A DNA stretch of 64,000 bases from UBA2108 sp002713215 (GCA_937891015.1 CALAPY010000019.1:1-64000), one strand, 5' to 3'. Shown: positions 17,135 through 26,918, counted from the first letter of the stretch. Notes: generated by a model from the sequence alone, not told the origin. A program made the numbers and translations.

Positions 17135-18301
17135 TTACTCGCCCCTAAAGAAATCCAAAGCAGAAAGATGGATCAAATGAGTATCCTGGTAGTAATAGTG
17201 TAGGATTTTGTTATAGGGCATTCCCGATTCGGCCATGCGCATGGCTCCTTCCTGGCTTAACCCTACTCCATGTCCAAAGCCCTTGCCTTCGATATATACC
17301 TTATCTTCTTCTTGTTTAATGGAGAAGTATGTAGACCGTAACCCCCAATCCTTTCGAATGGTTTTGAGTAATATATTGGTATCTATAGGTGAAATGTATC
17401 GCTGCCTCTCAGAAGGACAATAGGAAAGAATCATTTCCCTGGCGATGCTGTCTTCCACCGGGTAGTTGTGCTTGTTCTTAAAGTACGAAAGCCACTTTTC
17501 AGTAGAAATGAAAGTATTCCACTCGTAATGAGGCATTCCATTGCTAAACGTATCGGGAACTGATCGCAAATAAGAAAGCGGTTTCGACCAGGCATCTTCC
17601 GAATTTACCGTTTGCCCTCCTGAATTGGAATGAAAAACAGCCTGAATTAAATTGATATCGCTATCAACCAACACCAGGCCCTTGGTGGCATTTACACCTC
17701 GCACAATGTCAGGGTTTTTTGTGCTCATACCTTTATAAACCTGACTGTTTACCCGATCACAAACATTAAATCCATATTGCGAGTATTTATTAATGTTGGT
17801 CAACACATAGGTTCTGGCTATAATCGCCTGTACCTTGTAATACTCAAAAGTTTCTTTCGAACCAGACTCAGCCTCAACCACACCGGCTATGTAATGCTCT
17901 ATGTATACGTCATTTATCAGTTTTAATCGGTTCCGATAAGTGCTCACATGCAGGTTATCGTTATAGGTTCGTTTACCAATCTTTGGAGAAAGACCTTTTA
18001 TACTAAATGCAGAACCCCAAACCTTTCTTTTAATTCCAACATTCTTAAAACTTCCCAATGTGTTTCCCCCACTGGCTAGAACCACTCTTCCATCACTGGT
18101 ACGGATTACGAGTGTTTGGTTGGCAGATAGGTCTTTAATTACCTTACCATCGGCAATCACTTGGTAAGAGCCATTGTGAACAGAAAGTAAGGTTGAACTC
18201 GGTCGATTACCCCAAAATATCCCCACTTTTATTACCTCTCGAATAGCCAATGCAGGTAGGGTTATTAGAAAAGTTAATAGTATGAGTACCAATTTTCGCA
18301 T
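17135..18301 (-). CDS. SpoIID/LytB-domain secreted protein
   Basis: A 388-residue secreted protein with signal peptide (KLVLILLTFLITLPALA). The domain shows the SpoIID/LytB signature motifs: YIAGVVEAESGSKETFEYYKVQAIIARTYVL (central catalytic-Glu region), FHSNSGGQTVNSEDAWS, and GFGHGVGLSQEGAMRMA near the end. In Bacillus SpoIID is a lytic transglycosylase acting on denuded glycan strands; in non-sporulating bacteria the domain is thought to modify peptidoglycan in the periplasm. ATG 18301 is preferred over the frame start at 18310. It has its own promoter and is separated by 90 bases from lpxB, so it is probably transcribed independently. Confidence 0.87.
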   Translation of the reverse strand: MRKLVLILLTFLITLPALAIREVIKVGIFWGNRPSSTLLSVHNGSYQVIADGKVIKDLSANQTLVIRTSDGRVVLASGGNTLGSFKNVGIKRKVWGSAFSIKGLSPKIGKRTYNDNLHVSTYRNRLKLINDVYIEHYIAGVVEAESGSKETFEYYKVQAIIARTYVLTNINKYSQYGFNVCDRVNSQVYKGMSTKNPDIVRGVNATKGLVLVDSDINLIQAVFHSNSGGQTVNSEDAWSKPLSYLRSVPDTFSNGMPHYEWNTFISTEKWLSYFKNKHNYPVEDSIAREMILSYCPSERQRYISPIDTNILLKTIRKDWGLRSTYFSIKQEEDKVYIEGKGFGHGVGLSQEGAMRMAESGMPYNKILHYYYQDTHLIHLSALDFFRGE

Positions 18302-18307
18302 ACAGCA

Positions 18308-18315
18308 CAAAAATA
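18308..18315 (-). promoter_or_regulatory. Bacteroidota -7 box TATTTTTG upstream of the SpoIID gene
   Basis: A perfect TAnnTTTG box on the minus strand 6 bases before ATG 18301, again implying almost no 5' leader. Confidence 0.5.
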
Positions 18316-18400
18316 TTGGTGAGTCTACTTGGCTTAGTGTATGGACTGTAGAGTTTTCAACATTGAGTTTTCAATAGAACTCTCAATTAAAATACGCGGA

Positions 18401-19522
18401 CTATGGATTAAGGTCCTCGGTAATTAAACGCGCCGCATTTGAAGAGGCTCCTTTTCCTCCTAACTTTTGAATCAAGGTGTCATAATTCCCCATCAATTCC
18501 TCTCGGCGATTATTGTCTTTTAAAATAGCTTGAAGCTCCTTCTTCAATCTTTTACTGTTAAAATCACCCTGAATAAGTTCTGTAACTATCTCCCGGTTCA
18601 CAATAAGATTAACTAGAGAAATAAAACGAACCTTTATAAGCATTCGTGCCAAGTAATAACTAATCCAACCGCCCTTGTAACAAACCACCTCCGGAACCCT
18701 GAACAATGCTGTTTCCAGGGTAGCTGTACCACTGCTCACCAACGCAGCACTGCTGTGCATGAGCAGATTATAGGTTTTTCCAAAGATCAGTCTAACTTTA
18801 CTTTCCTTACTTACATCTCTATAATATTCTGGTGTCTGGGCAGGTGCACCTGCAATTACAAATTGATAATCGGGAAATTGAGGAACCATTTCTAAAAATT
18901 GAGGGAGCATAACCTCTATCTCCTGTTTTCTTGATCCTGGTAACAAAGCAATAATTGGCTTTTCGTCCAGCTTATTTTGTTCGGTGAACCTTTGAAAGGA
19001 AAGTTTTTCTGACTGAAACTGTTCTACGGCATCCAACAATGGATGACCTACAAAATCCACATCCATGTCGAATTTCTTATAAAACTCTTTTTCAAAGGGG
19101 AGAATAACGAACATTTTGTCAACGTACTTTTTAATCTTATGTCCCCTATTCTGTTTCCAGGCCCATATCTGCGGCGAAATGTAATAATGAACCTTAATTC
19201 CTTTTTTGTGCGCCCATTCGGCAATTCTTAAATTAAATCCGGGGTAATCAATGAGAATAAGTACATCGGGTTGAAAAGCCAAAACGTCTTTTTTGCAAAA
19301 GGTAATGTTTTTGAAAATGGTACCCAGGTTAAGCAGAACTTCCAAAAAGCCCATAAATGCTAAATCGCGAATGTGCTTAACCAAGGTAGCTCCCACCGAC
19401 TGCATAAGGTCACCGCCCCAGGCCCTAACCTCCGCATTCTGATCAAGCTTATTGAGCTCTTTAATCAGGTTTGAACCATGTAAATCACCAGACGCTTCTC
19501 CAGCTATTATGTAATATTTCAT
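18401..19522 (-). CDS. lpxB: Lipid-A-disaccharide synthase
   Basis: A 373-residue GT19-family glycosyltransferase. It joins UDP-2,3-diacylglucosamine and lipid X into the lipid A disaccharide at the inner face of the cytoplasmic membrane. The N-terminal YYIIAGEASGDLHGSNLI, the membrane-associated AFMGFLEVLLNL, IDYPGFNLRIAEWAHKKGIKVHYYISPQIWAWKQNR and the nucleotide-binding ALLPGSRKQEI plus SSGTATLETAL are family hallmarks. ATG 19522 is preferred to TTG 19528. It is the last gene of a minus-strand run: methyltransferase, surE, a 90-residue membrane protein, lpxB; gaps are 2, -4 and 11 bases. Confidence 0.95.
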   Translation of the reverse strand: MKYYIIAGEASGDLHGSNLIKELNKLDQNAEVRAWGGDLMQSVGATLVKHIRDLAFMGFLEVLLNLGTIFKNITFCKKDVLAFQPDVLILIDYPGFNLRIAEWAHKKGIKVHYYISPQIWAWKQNRGHKIKKYVDKMFVILPFEKEFYKKFDMDVDFVGHPLLDAVEQFQSEKLSFQRFTEQNKLDEKPIIALLPGSRKQEIEVMLPQFLEMVPQFPDYQFVIAGAPAQTPEYYRDVSKESKVRLIFGKTYNLLMHSSAALVSSGTATLETALFRVPEVVCYKGGWISYYLARMLIKVRFISLVNLIVNREIVTELIQGDFNSKRLKKELQAILKDNNRREELMGNYDTLIQKLGGKGASSNAARLITEDLNP

Positions 19523-19533
19523 AGACAAGAATC

Positions 19534-19806
19534 CTACATGTAGAAGTAGGCTACAAAGGCAATTACGTATGCGAAATTGGCTAACAGGATTCCGCGACCC
19601 ATTTTATCCATTTTTGCTTTGTTTAATACTAACCACATTACCCCCGCATTTAAGCCAATTGCTAACAGACATACATTTTCGAAGTAAGTATCGGAATAAT
19701 TAAGTAAATCCTCATCGGTAGTCATTAACAAGGTCTTAACTACGGCCGGAGGAATTATTCCCCCTACCACCAATCCAGCAAGCAAGTTATTTAGGTTTCT
19801 TTTCAC
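19534..19806 (-). CDS. Small membrane protein of unknown function between surE and lpxB
   Basis: A 90-residue protein starting with GTG, whose GTGA overlaps the surE stop codon. It has three hydrophobic segments (LLAGLVVGGIIPPAVVKTLL, VCLLAIGLNAGVMWLVL and GILLANFAYVIAFVAYFYM), so it is an integral membrane protein with a basic N-terminus. No family is recognised. Its strict coupling to surE and lpxB suggests an envelope role, but that is inference from position only. Confidence 0.75.
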   Translation of the reverse strand: MKRNLNNLLAGLVVGGIIPPAVVKTLLMTTDEDLLNYSDTYFENVCLLAIGLNAGVMWLVLNKAKMDKMGRGILLANFAYVIAFVAYFYM

Positions 19807-20567
19807 AGGTTCCAGTCTTTTAATTTGTTTAATGCATTGTGCGCGGTTAAATCATGCTGTATAGGCACAACACTAACGTAATTATTTTCAAGCGCCCAAA
19901 TATCCGTATCTGTTCCGGAGTCGTAATTTTTGAACGTTCCTGTCAGCCAAAAGTATTCTTTTCCGGTAGGATCAGTTCTGGCCTCAAACTCTTCCTCCCA
20001 GTTGCCCTCAGCTTGTCGGCAAATCTTTATTCCCATAATTTCAGAGTGGTCGAGTTTGGGAACATTTACATTGAGACAAATTCCATTGGGAAGTCCACTT
20101 TGAAGTACCTGTTGAGTAATCTTTCTTGCTATAATAGCTGACGCTGAAAAATCGGCATTGATGTCAAAATCCAATAAGGAAAAACCAATGCTTGGAACAC
20201 CTTCAAGGCTCCCTTCTACTGCGGCAGACATGGTCCCACTGTATATCACATTAATCGATGCATTGCTTCCGTGGTTGATTCCTGAAATTACAATGTCCGG
20301 TTTCTTGGGGAGCAACTTAAAAATTGCCAGTTTAATGCAATCTACCGGAGTTCCCGAGCAGCTATACACTTCTAAATTTTCAGCCTCTTCCAATTTGTTC
20401 AACCGAAGGGTAGAATTAATGGTAATACCATGCCCTGTACCCGACTGAGGTTTATCGGGTGCCACAACCAACAACTTCCCCAGATCTCTTGTTGCTTCTA
20501 TTAAAGCCCTGATTCCGGGAGCATTCACACCGTCATCATTACATACCAATATGAGTGGTTTATCCAT
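19803..20567 (-). CDS. surE: 5'/3'-nucleotidase SurE
   Basis: A 254-residue metal-dependent phosphatase that dephosphorylates nucleoside monophosphates and short polyphosphate in the cytoplasm. The metal site is NDDGVNAPGIRAL near the N-terminus, with SGTGHGITI, SGTPVDC and ISGINHGSNASINVIYSGTMSAAVEG following; this order is unique to SurE. It lies 2 bases downstream of the SpoU methyltransferase gene and overlaps the next gene by 4 bases, so translation is probably coupled. Its pairing with lpxB is common in Bacteroidota. Confidence 0.95.
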   Translation of the reverse strand: MDKPLILVCNDDGVNAPGIRALIEATRDLGKLLVVAPDKPQSGTGHGITINSTLRLNKLEEAENLEVYSCSGTPVDCIKLAIFKLLPKKPDIVISGINHGSNASINVIYSGTMSAAVEGSLEGVPSIGFSLLDFDINADFSASAIIARKITQQVLQSGLPNGICLNVNVPKLDHSEIMGIKICRQAEGNWEEEFEARTDPTGKEYFWLTGTFKNYDSGTDTDIWALENNYVSVVPIQHDLTAHNALNKLKDWNL

Positions 20568-20569
20568 AC

Positions 20570-21343
20570 CTACTGTCTTTTAAATTCTGAGCACAGAATA
20601 GCCGTGGCAATTCCCACATTCAGTGATTCTCCGGAACCAAACCGTGGAATTAATATCTCCTTTGTAAGCAGTTCTTTTGACTTAGGACTAATTCCATGGG
20701 CTTCGTTACCAACCACCAAAATAGCATCTTGTGGAAGAGACATGTTGTAAACGTTCTCTCCGTCCAATGTGGCTCCATAGACCGGTTTAAGGGGATGGTG
20801 TTTCCTTATTTTAGAAATAGCCACTTCCAGATCATAATAAAGTACATTGATTCGAAACAATGAGCCCATGGTTGCCTGGACAACTTTGGAGTTGAAAGCA
20901 TCTACACAATCCGCACTGCATATTAACTCCTTAATACCAAACCAATCGGCAGTTCGCATAATGGTACCCATATTGCCAGGGTCTCTAACCCCATCGAGTA
21001 CCAATACCAGATCATCGTCGTAACGTGGAATTTTCTTCTGAGGTATTTTTACCAGCGCCAATACCTGATTAGAAGTCTTTAGCTGAGAAACCTTTTGCAA
21101 CTCCGATTCAGTAACTTCGGTTGATGTTACATTTAATTCCTCCAGGTCTTCCAAATGCTTTTGCTTCCAGCTGAGCGTATAAAATAACTCCGCAATTTCA
21201 AAGGGTTTCTCCCCAACCACAAACTGACTATGAATAAGCTCGTTACACAATTTCTCACCTTCTACAACAAACAAATTGTGTTCTGTTCTATACTTTTTTT
21301 GATCCAGCGATTTTATAAGTTTTATCTTATTTTTTGAAAGCAT
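20570..21343 (-). CDS. SpoU/TrmH-family RNA 2'-O-methyltransferase
   Basis: A 257-residue SPOUT methyltransferase that 2'-O-methylates a ribose in rRNA or tRNA using S-adenosylmethionine. The N-terminal substrate-binding region (KYRTEHNLFVVEGEKLCNEL) is followed by the three knot motifs: VLDGVRDPGNMGTIMRTADW, LVVGNEAHGIS and IPRFGSGESLNVGIATAI. It is first in a run leading to surE and lpxB and is divergent from tamL, with about 65 bases between starts. Which nucleotide it modifies cannot be told (RlmB-like is likely). Confidence 0.9.
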   Translation of the reverse strand: MLSKNKIKLIKSLDQKKYRTEHNLFVVEGEKLCNELIHSQFVVGEKPFEIAELFYTLSWKQKHLEDLEELNVTSTEVTESELQKVSQLKTSNQVLALVKIPQKKIPRYDDDLVLVLDGVRDPGNMGTIMRTADWFGIKELICSADCVDAFNSKVVQATMGSLFRINVLYYDLEVAISKIRKHHPLKPVYGATLDGENVYNMSLPQDAILVVGNEAHGISPKSKELLTKEILIPRFGSGESLNVGIATAILCSEFKRQ

Positions 21344-21408
21344 TTAGTCTAATTGCCTACTCAAATTGAGTAATATTGTGGTGTACAAAAATAGCCTACA
21401 AACTAGAA

Positions 21409-23802
21409 TTGGAGCGGAAATTACATAAATTACTTTTAGGCTTTTTTTTGTCTCTGGCTATCGTTTCGTGCAAGCCCTACAAAGATTTACAAGAAGGTGA
21501 ATACCTGGTCAATAAAGTTAACATTGAATTTGAGAAAAATAAGGCTGAAAAGAAAGACATGCGCCAGGATAATGTTAAGATCGAGGACCTGGAAAGCATA
21601 ATAAAACAAAAACCAAACAAAAGATTGTTTGGCGTTTTTAATCTGAGTACCAACCTATATGCCTACGGCTCAAGAAAAGACAATTGGTTTAGAAGATGGA
21701 TGAAAAAAATGGGAGACGAACCGGTTATTCTAGACTCCACAAAAACAGCTGCATCAACCGATCAGTTACGATTATTTCTAGTTAAAAAAGGCTATTTTCT
21801 CAATCAAACTTCCGACAGCACGGTAATTGTAGATTCAACGAAAAGAAAAGCTGAAGTCACCTATCAATTGACGTTAAATCAACCCTATACAGTTAAAAAG
21901 TTGGGGATGAGTATGGAAGATTTAACAATTAAGGAAACAGTCGATAAGTACTGGGGAGAGTCTAAAATCGAAATTGGTAAAAACTATGATGAATATGTAC
22001 TAACCGAAGAAAGGGGGCGAATTGAAAACACCATGAAATCGGATGGGTATTACAACTTCGACAAAAGGTTTGTAAGCTTCACGGTAGATTCCAATAACCT
22101 GGAAAACGGAGTTAATATAGATGTCAACATTGAAAACCCGCGAATTAACAGACTAACAGAAGACAATAGAGATACGCTTGTAACTTATTCGCACAGAAAA
22201 TACACCATTGAAGAAGTTTTTATTCAGGTAAGAAGTGATGACAAGCGTTACACGACTATAGATACCGCCCAAATGAACGGTTACGTCTTTGTAAACAGCT
22301 CTAAAAATAGCATTAGGCCTACGGTAATTCTTAGAACCTTGTACTTTAAACCGGGTGATCAGTATAACATTCAGAACATTCAATACACCTATAATCGCCT
22401 GGCCACATTAAAGGCTTTCAAATCGATAAACATAAACGTTTATCCAAGGACGAACGATCCGAATGACACTACTCTGGTTGCTTTTGTTGAACTGGCATTA
22501 AATTCCAGGCATTCCTTTGCTATTGAAACGGAAGGCACGAACCGAGGTGGTAACCTTGGAGTTAACGGAAGTGTCCGATTAAACAACCGCAACGTATTTA
22601 AAGGTGCTGAGTTGTTTCAGGTAAAGTTTACCGGTGGGCTGGAAGCTCAGGGAACCAGCTTTGAGCAGGATGAAAGTGTGGCTGAAGATCAGTTCGGAAA
22701 TTCCATTTTCAATACCATTGAATATGGGATTGAGTTTGGTCTGAGACTTCCTGAATTACTAATTCCAAAAAATAAATCCAAGATTCCAAGTTATACAAAA
22801 CCTTCTACCGAGTTCACCTTTGGATACAACCATCAGTTTCGATCAGCCTATAACCGGGATATATTTAAAACCGGCTTGTATTATAACTGGATCATGAACA
22901 GAAAGAACATTTTTCGAGTTGGAATAATCGATCTATCCCTGGTTAGAATTGACAAGGCCCAATGGTTTCAGGAAAAATTGGATGCATCAAACAATTCACT
23001 ACTGATCAATAGTTACAACAACCATCTTATTTCGGCGACCAAGTTTCAATATGAGTTTAATAACTCGATGATAAAAGAAAATAACATCCGGTTTAAAACA
23101 ACAGTTGAAACAGCAGGTAATCTGCTCCGGGGGATTAATGAACTGTCAGGTAAACCCAGAGATTCAACCAATACTTATTACGAATTGTTGGGCATTCGGT
23201 ATGCGCAGTACATTATGGTTGATGGATTTATTCGATACGGAACAAGACTTACCAGGCACAGCTCCGCAGCCTATAGACTTTATGGTGGAATTGGCGTACC
23301 CCTGGCCAACCTTAACGTATTGCCGTTTGAAAAATCTTACTATGGTGGTGGTGCTAACTCTAACCGTGCCTGGGTTTCAAGAACCATGGGGCCTGGTGGT
23401 ATGGCAGATACAGGATCACTTGCCGGAATTGACCGGATTGGTGATATTAAATTAGAAGCCAATTTCGAATACCGCTTCGACATAATGGGATCATTTGAAG
23501 GTGCTTATTTTATTGATGCCGGGAACATTTGGATTCGTGAACATGACCCTCAGCGTCCATTGGCCGAATTTGATGTTAATCGGTTTTATAAAGAACTAGC
23601 TATCGGCTCAGGTCTGGGGCTGCGATACAAAACCGGATTCTTTATTGTTCGGTTCGATGTGGGGGTCAAAATTCATGACCCGAAACTCATTGTAGGCGAG
23701 CGTTGGCTCTGGCAAACAAAACAACAATACGAATCCCTTAAACTCAAAAGTTATTATCGAGAAATTGTCAACTGGAACCTGGCAATTGATTATCCATTCT
23801 AA
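21409..23802 (+). CDS. tamL: TamL-type BamA/TamA-family outer-membrane assembly lipoprotein
   Basis: A 797-residue outer-membrane protein with POTRA-like repeats (residues of about 150-380) and a C-terminal 16-strand barrel of the Omp85 superfamily. The barrel holds YYGGGANSNRAWVSRTMGPG, equivalent to the conserved VRGF/lid-lock region, and ends in an aromatic residue (NLAIDYPF). The start is TTG 21409: it gives a lipoprotein signal (LLLGFFLSLAIVSC, Cys 21). Bacteroidota replace TamA with the lipidated TamL, which works with TamB to insert outer-membrane proteins. The box TAATATTG at 21371-21378 (one mismatch) may be the promoter. The MscS gene follows after 5 bases. Confidence 0.88.
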   Translation: MERKLHKLLLGFFLSLAIVSCKPYKDLQEGEYLVNKVNIEFEKNKAEKKDMRQDNVKIEDLESIIKQKPNKRLFGVFNLSTNLYAYGSRKDNWFRRWMKKMGDEPVILDSTKTAASTDQLRLFLVKKGYFLNQTSDSTVIVDSTKRKAEVTYQLTLNQPYTVKKLGMSMEDLTIKETVDKYWGESKIEIGKNYDEYVLTEERGRIENTMKSDGYYNFDKRFVSFTVDSNNLENGVNIDVNIENPRINRLTEDNRDTLVTYSHRKYTIEEVFIQVRSDDKRYTTIDTAQMNGYVFVNSSKNSIRPTVILRTLYFKPGDQYNIQNIQYTYNRLATLKAFKSININVYPRTNDPNDTTLVAFVELALNSRHSFAIETEGTNRGGNLGVNGSVRLNNRNVFKGAELFQVKFTGGLEAQGTSFEQDESVAEDQFGNSIFNTIEYGIEFGLRLPELLIPKNKSKIPSYTKPSTEFTFGYNHQFRSAYNRDIFKTGLYYNWIMNRKNIFRVGIIDLSLVRIDKAQWFQEKLDASNNSLLINSYNNHLISATKFQYEFNNSMIKENNIRFKTTVETAGNLLRGINELSGKPRDSTNTYYELLGIRYAQYIMVDGFIRYGTRLTRHSSAAYRLYGGIGVPLANLNVLPFEKSYYGGGANSNRAWVSRTMGPGGMADTGSLAGIDRIGDIKLEANFEYRFDIMGSFEGAYFIDAGNIWIREHDPQRPLAEFDVNRFYKELAIGSGLGLRYKTGFFIVRFDVGVKIHDPKLIVGERWLWQTKQQYESLKLKSYYREIVNWNLAIDYPF

Positions 23803-23807
23803 GTAGT

Positions 23808-25067
23808 ATGAACGATTTTGGTACCCCATTCTATGATTTTTTAATTCAACACGGCTTCAGTGAATTTTGGACATCCATTATTCGATCGACCGTATTTATT
23901 ATTATCCTCTTCTTATTCTCTTCACTTTTCAATTTCTTGGGAAGAAGGATTTTTCTAAATCTCATTGTTCGGTTCACAGAAAAAACCAAATCCAACTACG
24001 ATGATATATTCCTGGAAAACCGGGTCTTTTATAAAATAACACTGTTGTTTCCGGCAATAGGAATCTACTTGTTTGACGACATAATTCTTATTCATGCTTC
24101 CTATTTACGTCCCTACATTATAGGAGCCACCAACGTTTATAGCATTATCATAATCGCCGTGATATTGAGCGCCGTGTTCAAATCACTTGAAGATATTATG
24201 GCGCAAAGCAAACCGTTCAAGGATAAGCCACTAACCTCGTACCGACAATTGTTAGACATATTGAACTATGGAGTCGCAATCATTTTAGTTATATCCATAC
24301 TAATCGATAAATCTCCTATGTATTTGTTAAGTGCTATGGGAGCTGCAACCGCTATTCTGTTGTTGGTTTTTAGAGACAGTATCCTGGGACTAACAGCCAG
24401 TATTCAACTAGCGAGTAATGATATGATTCGCGTTGGTGACTGGGTTACCGTGTCGTCTTACGGTGCTGATGGGGATGTAATGGAAATTACACTCAATACC
24501 GTTAAAGTACGGAATTTCGATAAGACCATAACTACTGTTCCTACTTATGCATTCATTTCCAATTCCTTTAAAAACTGGAGGGGCATGGAGGAATCGAAAG
24601 GCAGAAGAATAAAACGAGCCATTCACATAAAAATTGATTCCATTTGTTTTGCAGACAACGACCTGATAGATCGCCTGGAAAAAGTTGATATCATTCAGGG
24701 TTTGATACAGACTAAAAAAGAAGAAATAGACCGTTACAATATTGAAAACAAGGTTAACACCAATTCGTTAATCAACGGAAGAAGACAGACCAATGTTGGA
24801 CTTTTTAGATCCTACCTGGTATCCTATTTAAAAAACAATCCCAATGTTAATACGGACCTCACCTACATGGTTAGGCAATTGGACGAAACCAATTACGGGT
24901 TGCCATTGGAAATCTATTGTTTTAGCAGGGAAAAAGATTGGGTTATATACGAAGGAATTATGTCGGATATTTTTGACCACATCTACGCCTCTGCCCCCTA
25001 CTTTAACCTGGAAATCTTCCAGAGCCCATCAGGTAAAGATTTTAGGCAACTGAAACGGGAAGTGTAG
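23808..25067 (+). CDS. Mechanosensitive ion channel (MscS family)
   Basis: A 419-residue inner-membrane channel that opens under membrane tension during osmotic downshock. There are about five transmembrane segments before the pore helix and the conserved MscS beta domain: ILLLVFRDSILGLTASIQLASNDMIRVGDWV, then VMEITLNTVKVRNFDKTITTVPTYAFIS. The long C-terminus with LPLEIYCFSREKDWVIYEGIMSDIFDHIYA resembles the YbdG/YnaI-like larger subtypes. It starts 5 bases after tamL and is probably in the same transcript. Confidence 0.92.
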   Translation: MNDFGTPFYDFLIQHGFSEFWTSIIRSTVFIIILFLFSSLFNFLGRRIFLNLIVRFTEKTKSNYDDIFLENRVFYKITLLFPAIGIYLFDDIILIHASYLRPYIIGATNVYSIIIIAVILSAVFKSLEDIMAQSKPFKDKPLTSYRQLLDILNYGVAIILVISILIDKSPMYLLSAMGAATAILLLVFRDSILGLTASIQLASNDMIRVGDWVTVSSYGADGDVMEITLNTVKVRNFDKTITTVPTYAFISNSFKNWRGMEESKGRRIKRAIHIKIDSICFADNDLIDRLEKVDIIQGLIQTKKEEIDRYNIENKVNTNSLINGRRQTNVGLFRSYLVSYLKNNPNVNTDLTYMVRQLDETNYGLPLEIYCFSREKDWVIYEGIMSDIFDHIYASAPYFNLEIFQSPSGKDFRQLKREV

Positions 25068-25159
25068 AGTTTTGATATTCGGTGTTGGATGTTGGGTAAA
25101 ATCAATACATTACGAATTATTGAAAGTAACGATCAAAAGTCAAATATCCTAAAAACGTC

Positions 25160-25597
25160 TCAACTGGTATGATCGAATACAATAACCCATTTACCATTCT
25201 TTTTTTCCCAGATTAGATTAAAGCTCCCTCCAAGCGTATCGGAACTTCGATAAACATTCCACTTGCCGACCAAAAAATGGCTGTTGGGTCCAAAAGGCTT
25301 TGATCGAAGTATTTCAAAATCCAGCCTTCCCATTTTATCCTTATTCGAATAACTCCTTTTGTAATTATCATAAATAACCTGCCAACCACAATTCATTCCA
25401 TTTTTACTCAAAAAGCAAAGAGAATCGCTGTTCCAGTAATATTGCATAAAACCTTCTAAATCGCCGTTGTTCCAGTTTTTCTGCTGTTCCATCAATAAGC
25501 TTTTTATTTCGATGCTGTGGTCGTCTACCTTTGAATGATTTTCACAACCATATGTGATTAAAAAAAGTGAAATAAATAGTGCAGGAATAAACTTCAT
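25160..25597 (-). CDS. SnoaL/DUF4440-like lipoprotein (NTF2 fold)
   Basis: A 145-residue lipoprotein: signal MKFIPALFISLFLITYGC, lipid-anchored Cys, then an NTF2-like cone domain (IKSLLMEQQKNWNNGDLEGFMQYYWNSDSLCF... GRLDFEILRSKPF... GKWNVYRSSDTLGGSFNLIWEKKNGKWVIVFDHTS). The pattern of a helix with WNNGDLEGFM and a final WVIVFDHTS strand is typical of DUF4440/SnoaL-type proteins. The function within this broad fold is unknown. ATG 25597 is chosen because the longer frame would bury the lipoprotein signal. It is divergent from the response-regulator gene at 25634. Confidence 0.8.
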   Translation of the reverse strand: MKFIPALFISLFLITYGCENHSKVDDHSIEIKSLLMEQQKNWNNGDLEGFMQYYWNSDSLCFLSKNGMNCGWQVIYDNYKRSYSNKDKMGRLDFEILRSKPFGPNSHFLVGKWNVYRSSDTLGGSFNLIWEKKNGKWVIVFDHTS

Positions 25598-25633
25598 AGT
25601 AATCTTGTTCAAGTTACAGCCGAAAGATAACAA

Positions 25634-26851
25634 TTGGAAAAGAAACAGGTAAATATCCTTGTTGTAGAAGATGAACCCGGAATGGCGTTACTATTGACGC
25701 GATTACTGGAGCAATTGGGTTATGCTGTTTTACCCATTGAAAAAACCGGAGAGGGAGCGATTAATTCAACCGAAGAAAACAATCCCGATCTCATATTAAT
25801 GGACATTTATCTAGAAGGTGAAATGACTGGAATTCAGGCAGCTGAAAAGATTTTGGCAGCGAATAACATACCGGTTATTTATGCTACATCCGATAGTGAT
25901 GAAAACACCATTAAAACAGCGCGCTCTACTTACCCATTGGGTTATATAGTAAAACCTTACAACAAAAATGTTCTTAAATCAACAATAGAAGTTGCTCTTT
26001 CCATCAGGGAGGTGGATTCTAGAAAAAATGAAGAATTACAACTAGCTTATGAAACCATAAGCAACCAAACGCATGAAATTCTGGAAAGCTTTAAAAGCGC
26101 CAAGGACATTCAATATGCTATCCTTCCCTCTGAAAAAGACTTTTTAAAAGAACATCCCAATTGTTTCATATTTAACAAGCCAAAGGAACGATTAGGCGGA
26201 GATTTTTTTTGGTATAAGAAACTAACCAAGAACAGGGTCCTTTTTGCAGTTGTTGACTGCACCGGTCATGGAGTTCCGGGAGCTTTGATGTCCATTTTGG
26301 TAAACTACCAGTTAAATAAAGCCCTTGCCCAGCTAAACGACAATGATACGTTGGGAACAATGCTGGGAATAGTTGACCGTGTACTAAGTGATACCTACGA
26401 GGGAACTAAAAATGAATTGGACGCCAGCCAAATTAGTAACCTCAACGCGGGATTTGATGCTGCCGTTTGTCTCTGGGATCCCGATCATGGCAAACTAACT
26501 TTTTGTGGTGCCAAAAGGCCTCTGCTTCTTGTTCGAAACAATGAATTAAAAGAAATCAAGGGAAACAGATCTTCCGTAGGACTGTTTGCGCTAACCGATA
26601 AAGGGTATGATTCAATAGATATTAATATTCAGGAAGGAGACACTATTTATGTCTACTCTGACGGATATGCTGACCAAATTGGAGATAAAAGTGGGCGCCG
26701 CTTAAAATCAGCACCATTCAGAAATCTTATTCTAAAATATTCAGTCAATGAACTGGCTGAACAACATAGGAACCTGGAAGATGCCTTCGAAGTATGGAAA
26801 GGCGGTGAAGAACAAATGGACGATGTGCTTGTATTGGGCATGAAGTTTTAG
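25634..26851 (+). CDS. Response regulator with SpoIIE/PP2C phosphatase output
   Basis: A 405-residue two-domain signalling protein. Residues 1-120 are a receiver domain (acidic pocket VVEDEPG, phosphoacceptor D57 in LILMDIY, KPYN lysine switch). A coiled coil follows (about 130-160). Residues of about 175-405 are a SpoIIE/PP2C serine phosphatase domain: KERLGGDFFWYKKL, FAVVDCTGHGVPGALMSIL, IYVYSDGYADQIG and EEQMDDVLVLGMK give the metal-binding aspartates. It probably dephosphorylates an anti-sigma or anti-anti-sigma partner; none is in the window. The only available start is TTG 25634, since an in-frame stop lies 6 bases before it. Confidence 0.92.
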   Translation: MEKKQVNILVVEDEPGMALLLTRLLEQLGYAVLPIEKTGEGAINSTEENNPDLILMDIYLEGEMTGIQAAEKILAANNIPVIYATSDSDENTIKTARSTYPLGYIVKPYNKNVLKSTIEVALSIREVDSRKNEELQLAYETISNQTHEILESFKSAKDIQYAILPSEKDFLKEHPNCFIFNKPKERLGGDFFWYKKLTKNRVLFAVVDCTGHGVPGALMSILVNYQLNKALAQLNDNDTLGTMLGIVDRVLSDTYEGTKNELDASQISNLNAGFDAAVCLWDPDHGKLTFCGAKRPLLLVRNNELKEIKGNRSSVGLFALTDKGYDSIDINIQEGDTIYVYSDGYADQIGDKSGRRLKSAPFRNLILKYSVNELAEQHRNLEDAFEVWKGGEEQMDDVLVLGMKF

Positions 26852-26918
26852 TAGTCGATACCGTTTCCTATAATCAACCCATTTACACACAGTATAATTA
26901 AAGCCGAAAACTGGCTTG

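Noticed and set aside
23105..23455. 116-residue open frame inside tamL
   Set aside because: It lies fully inside the well-supported barrel region of tamL in another frame and has no domain.
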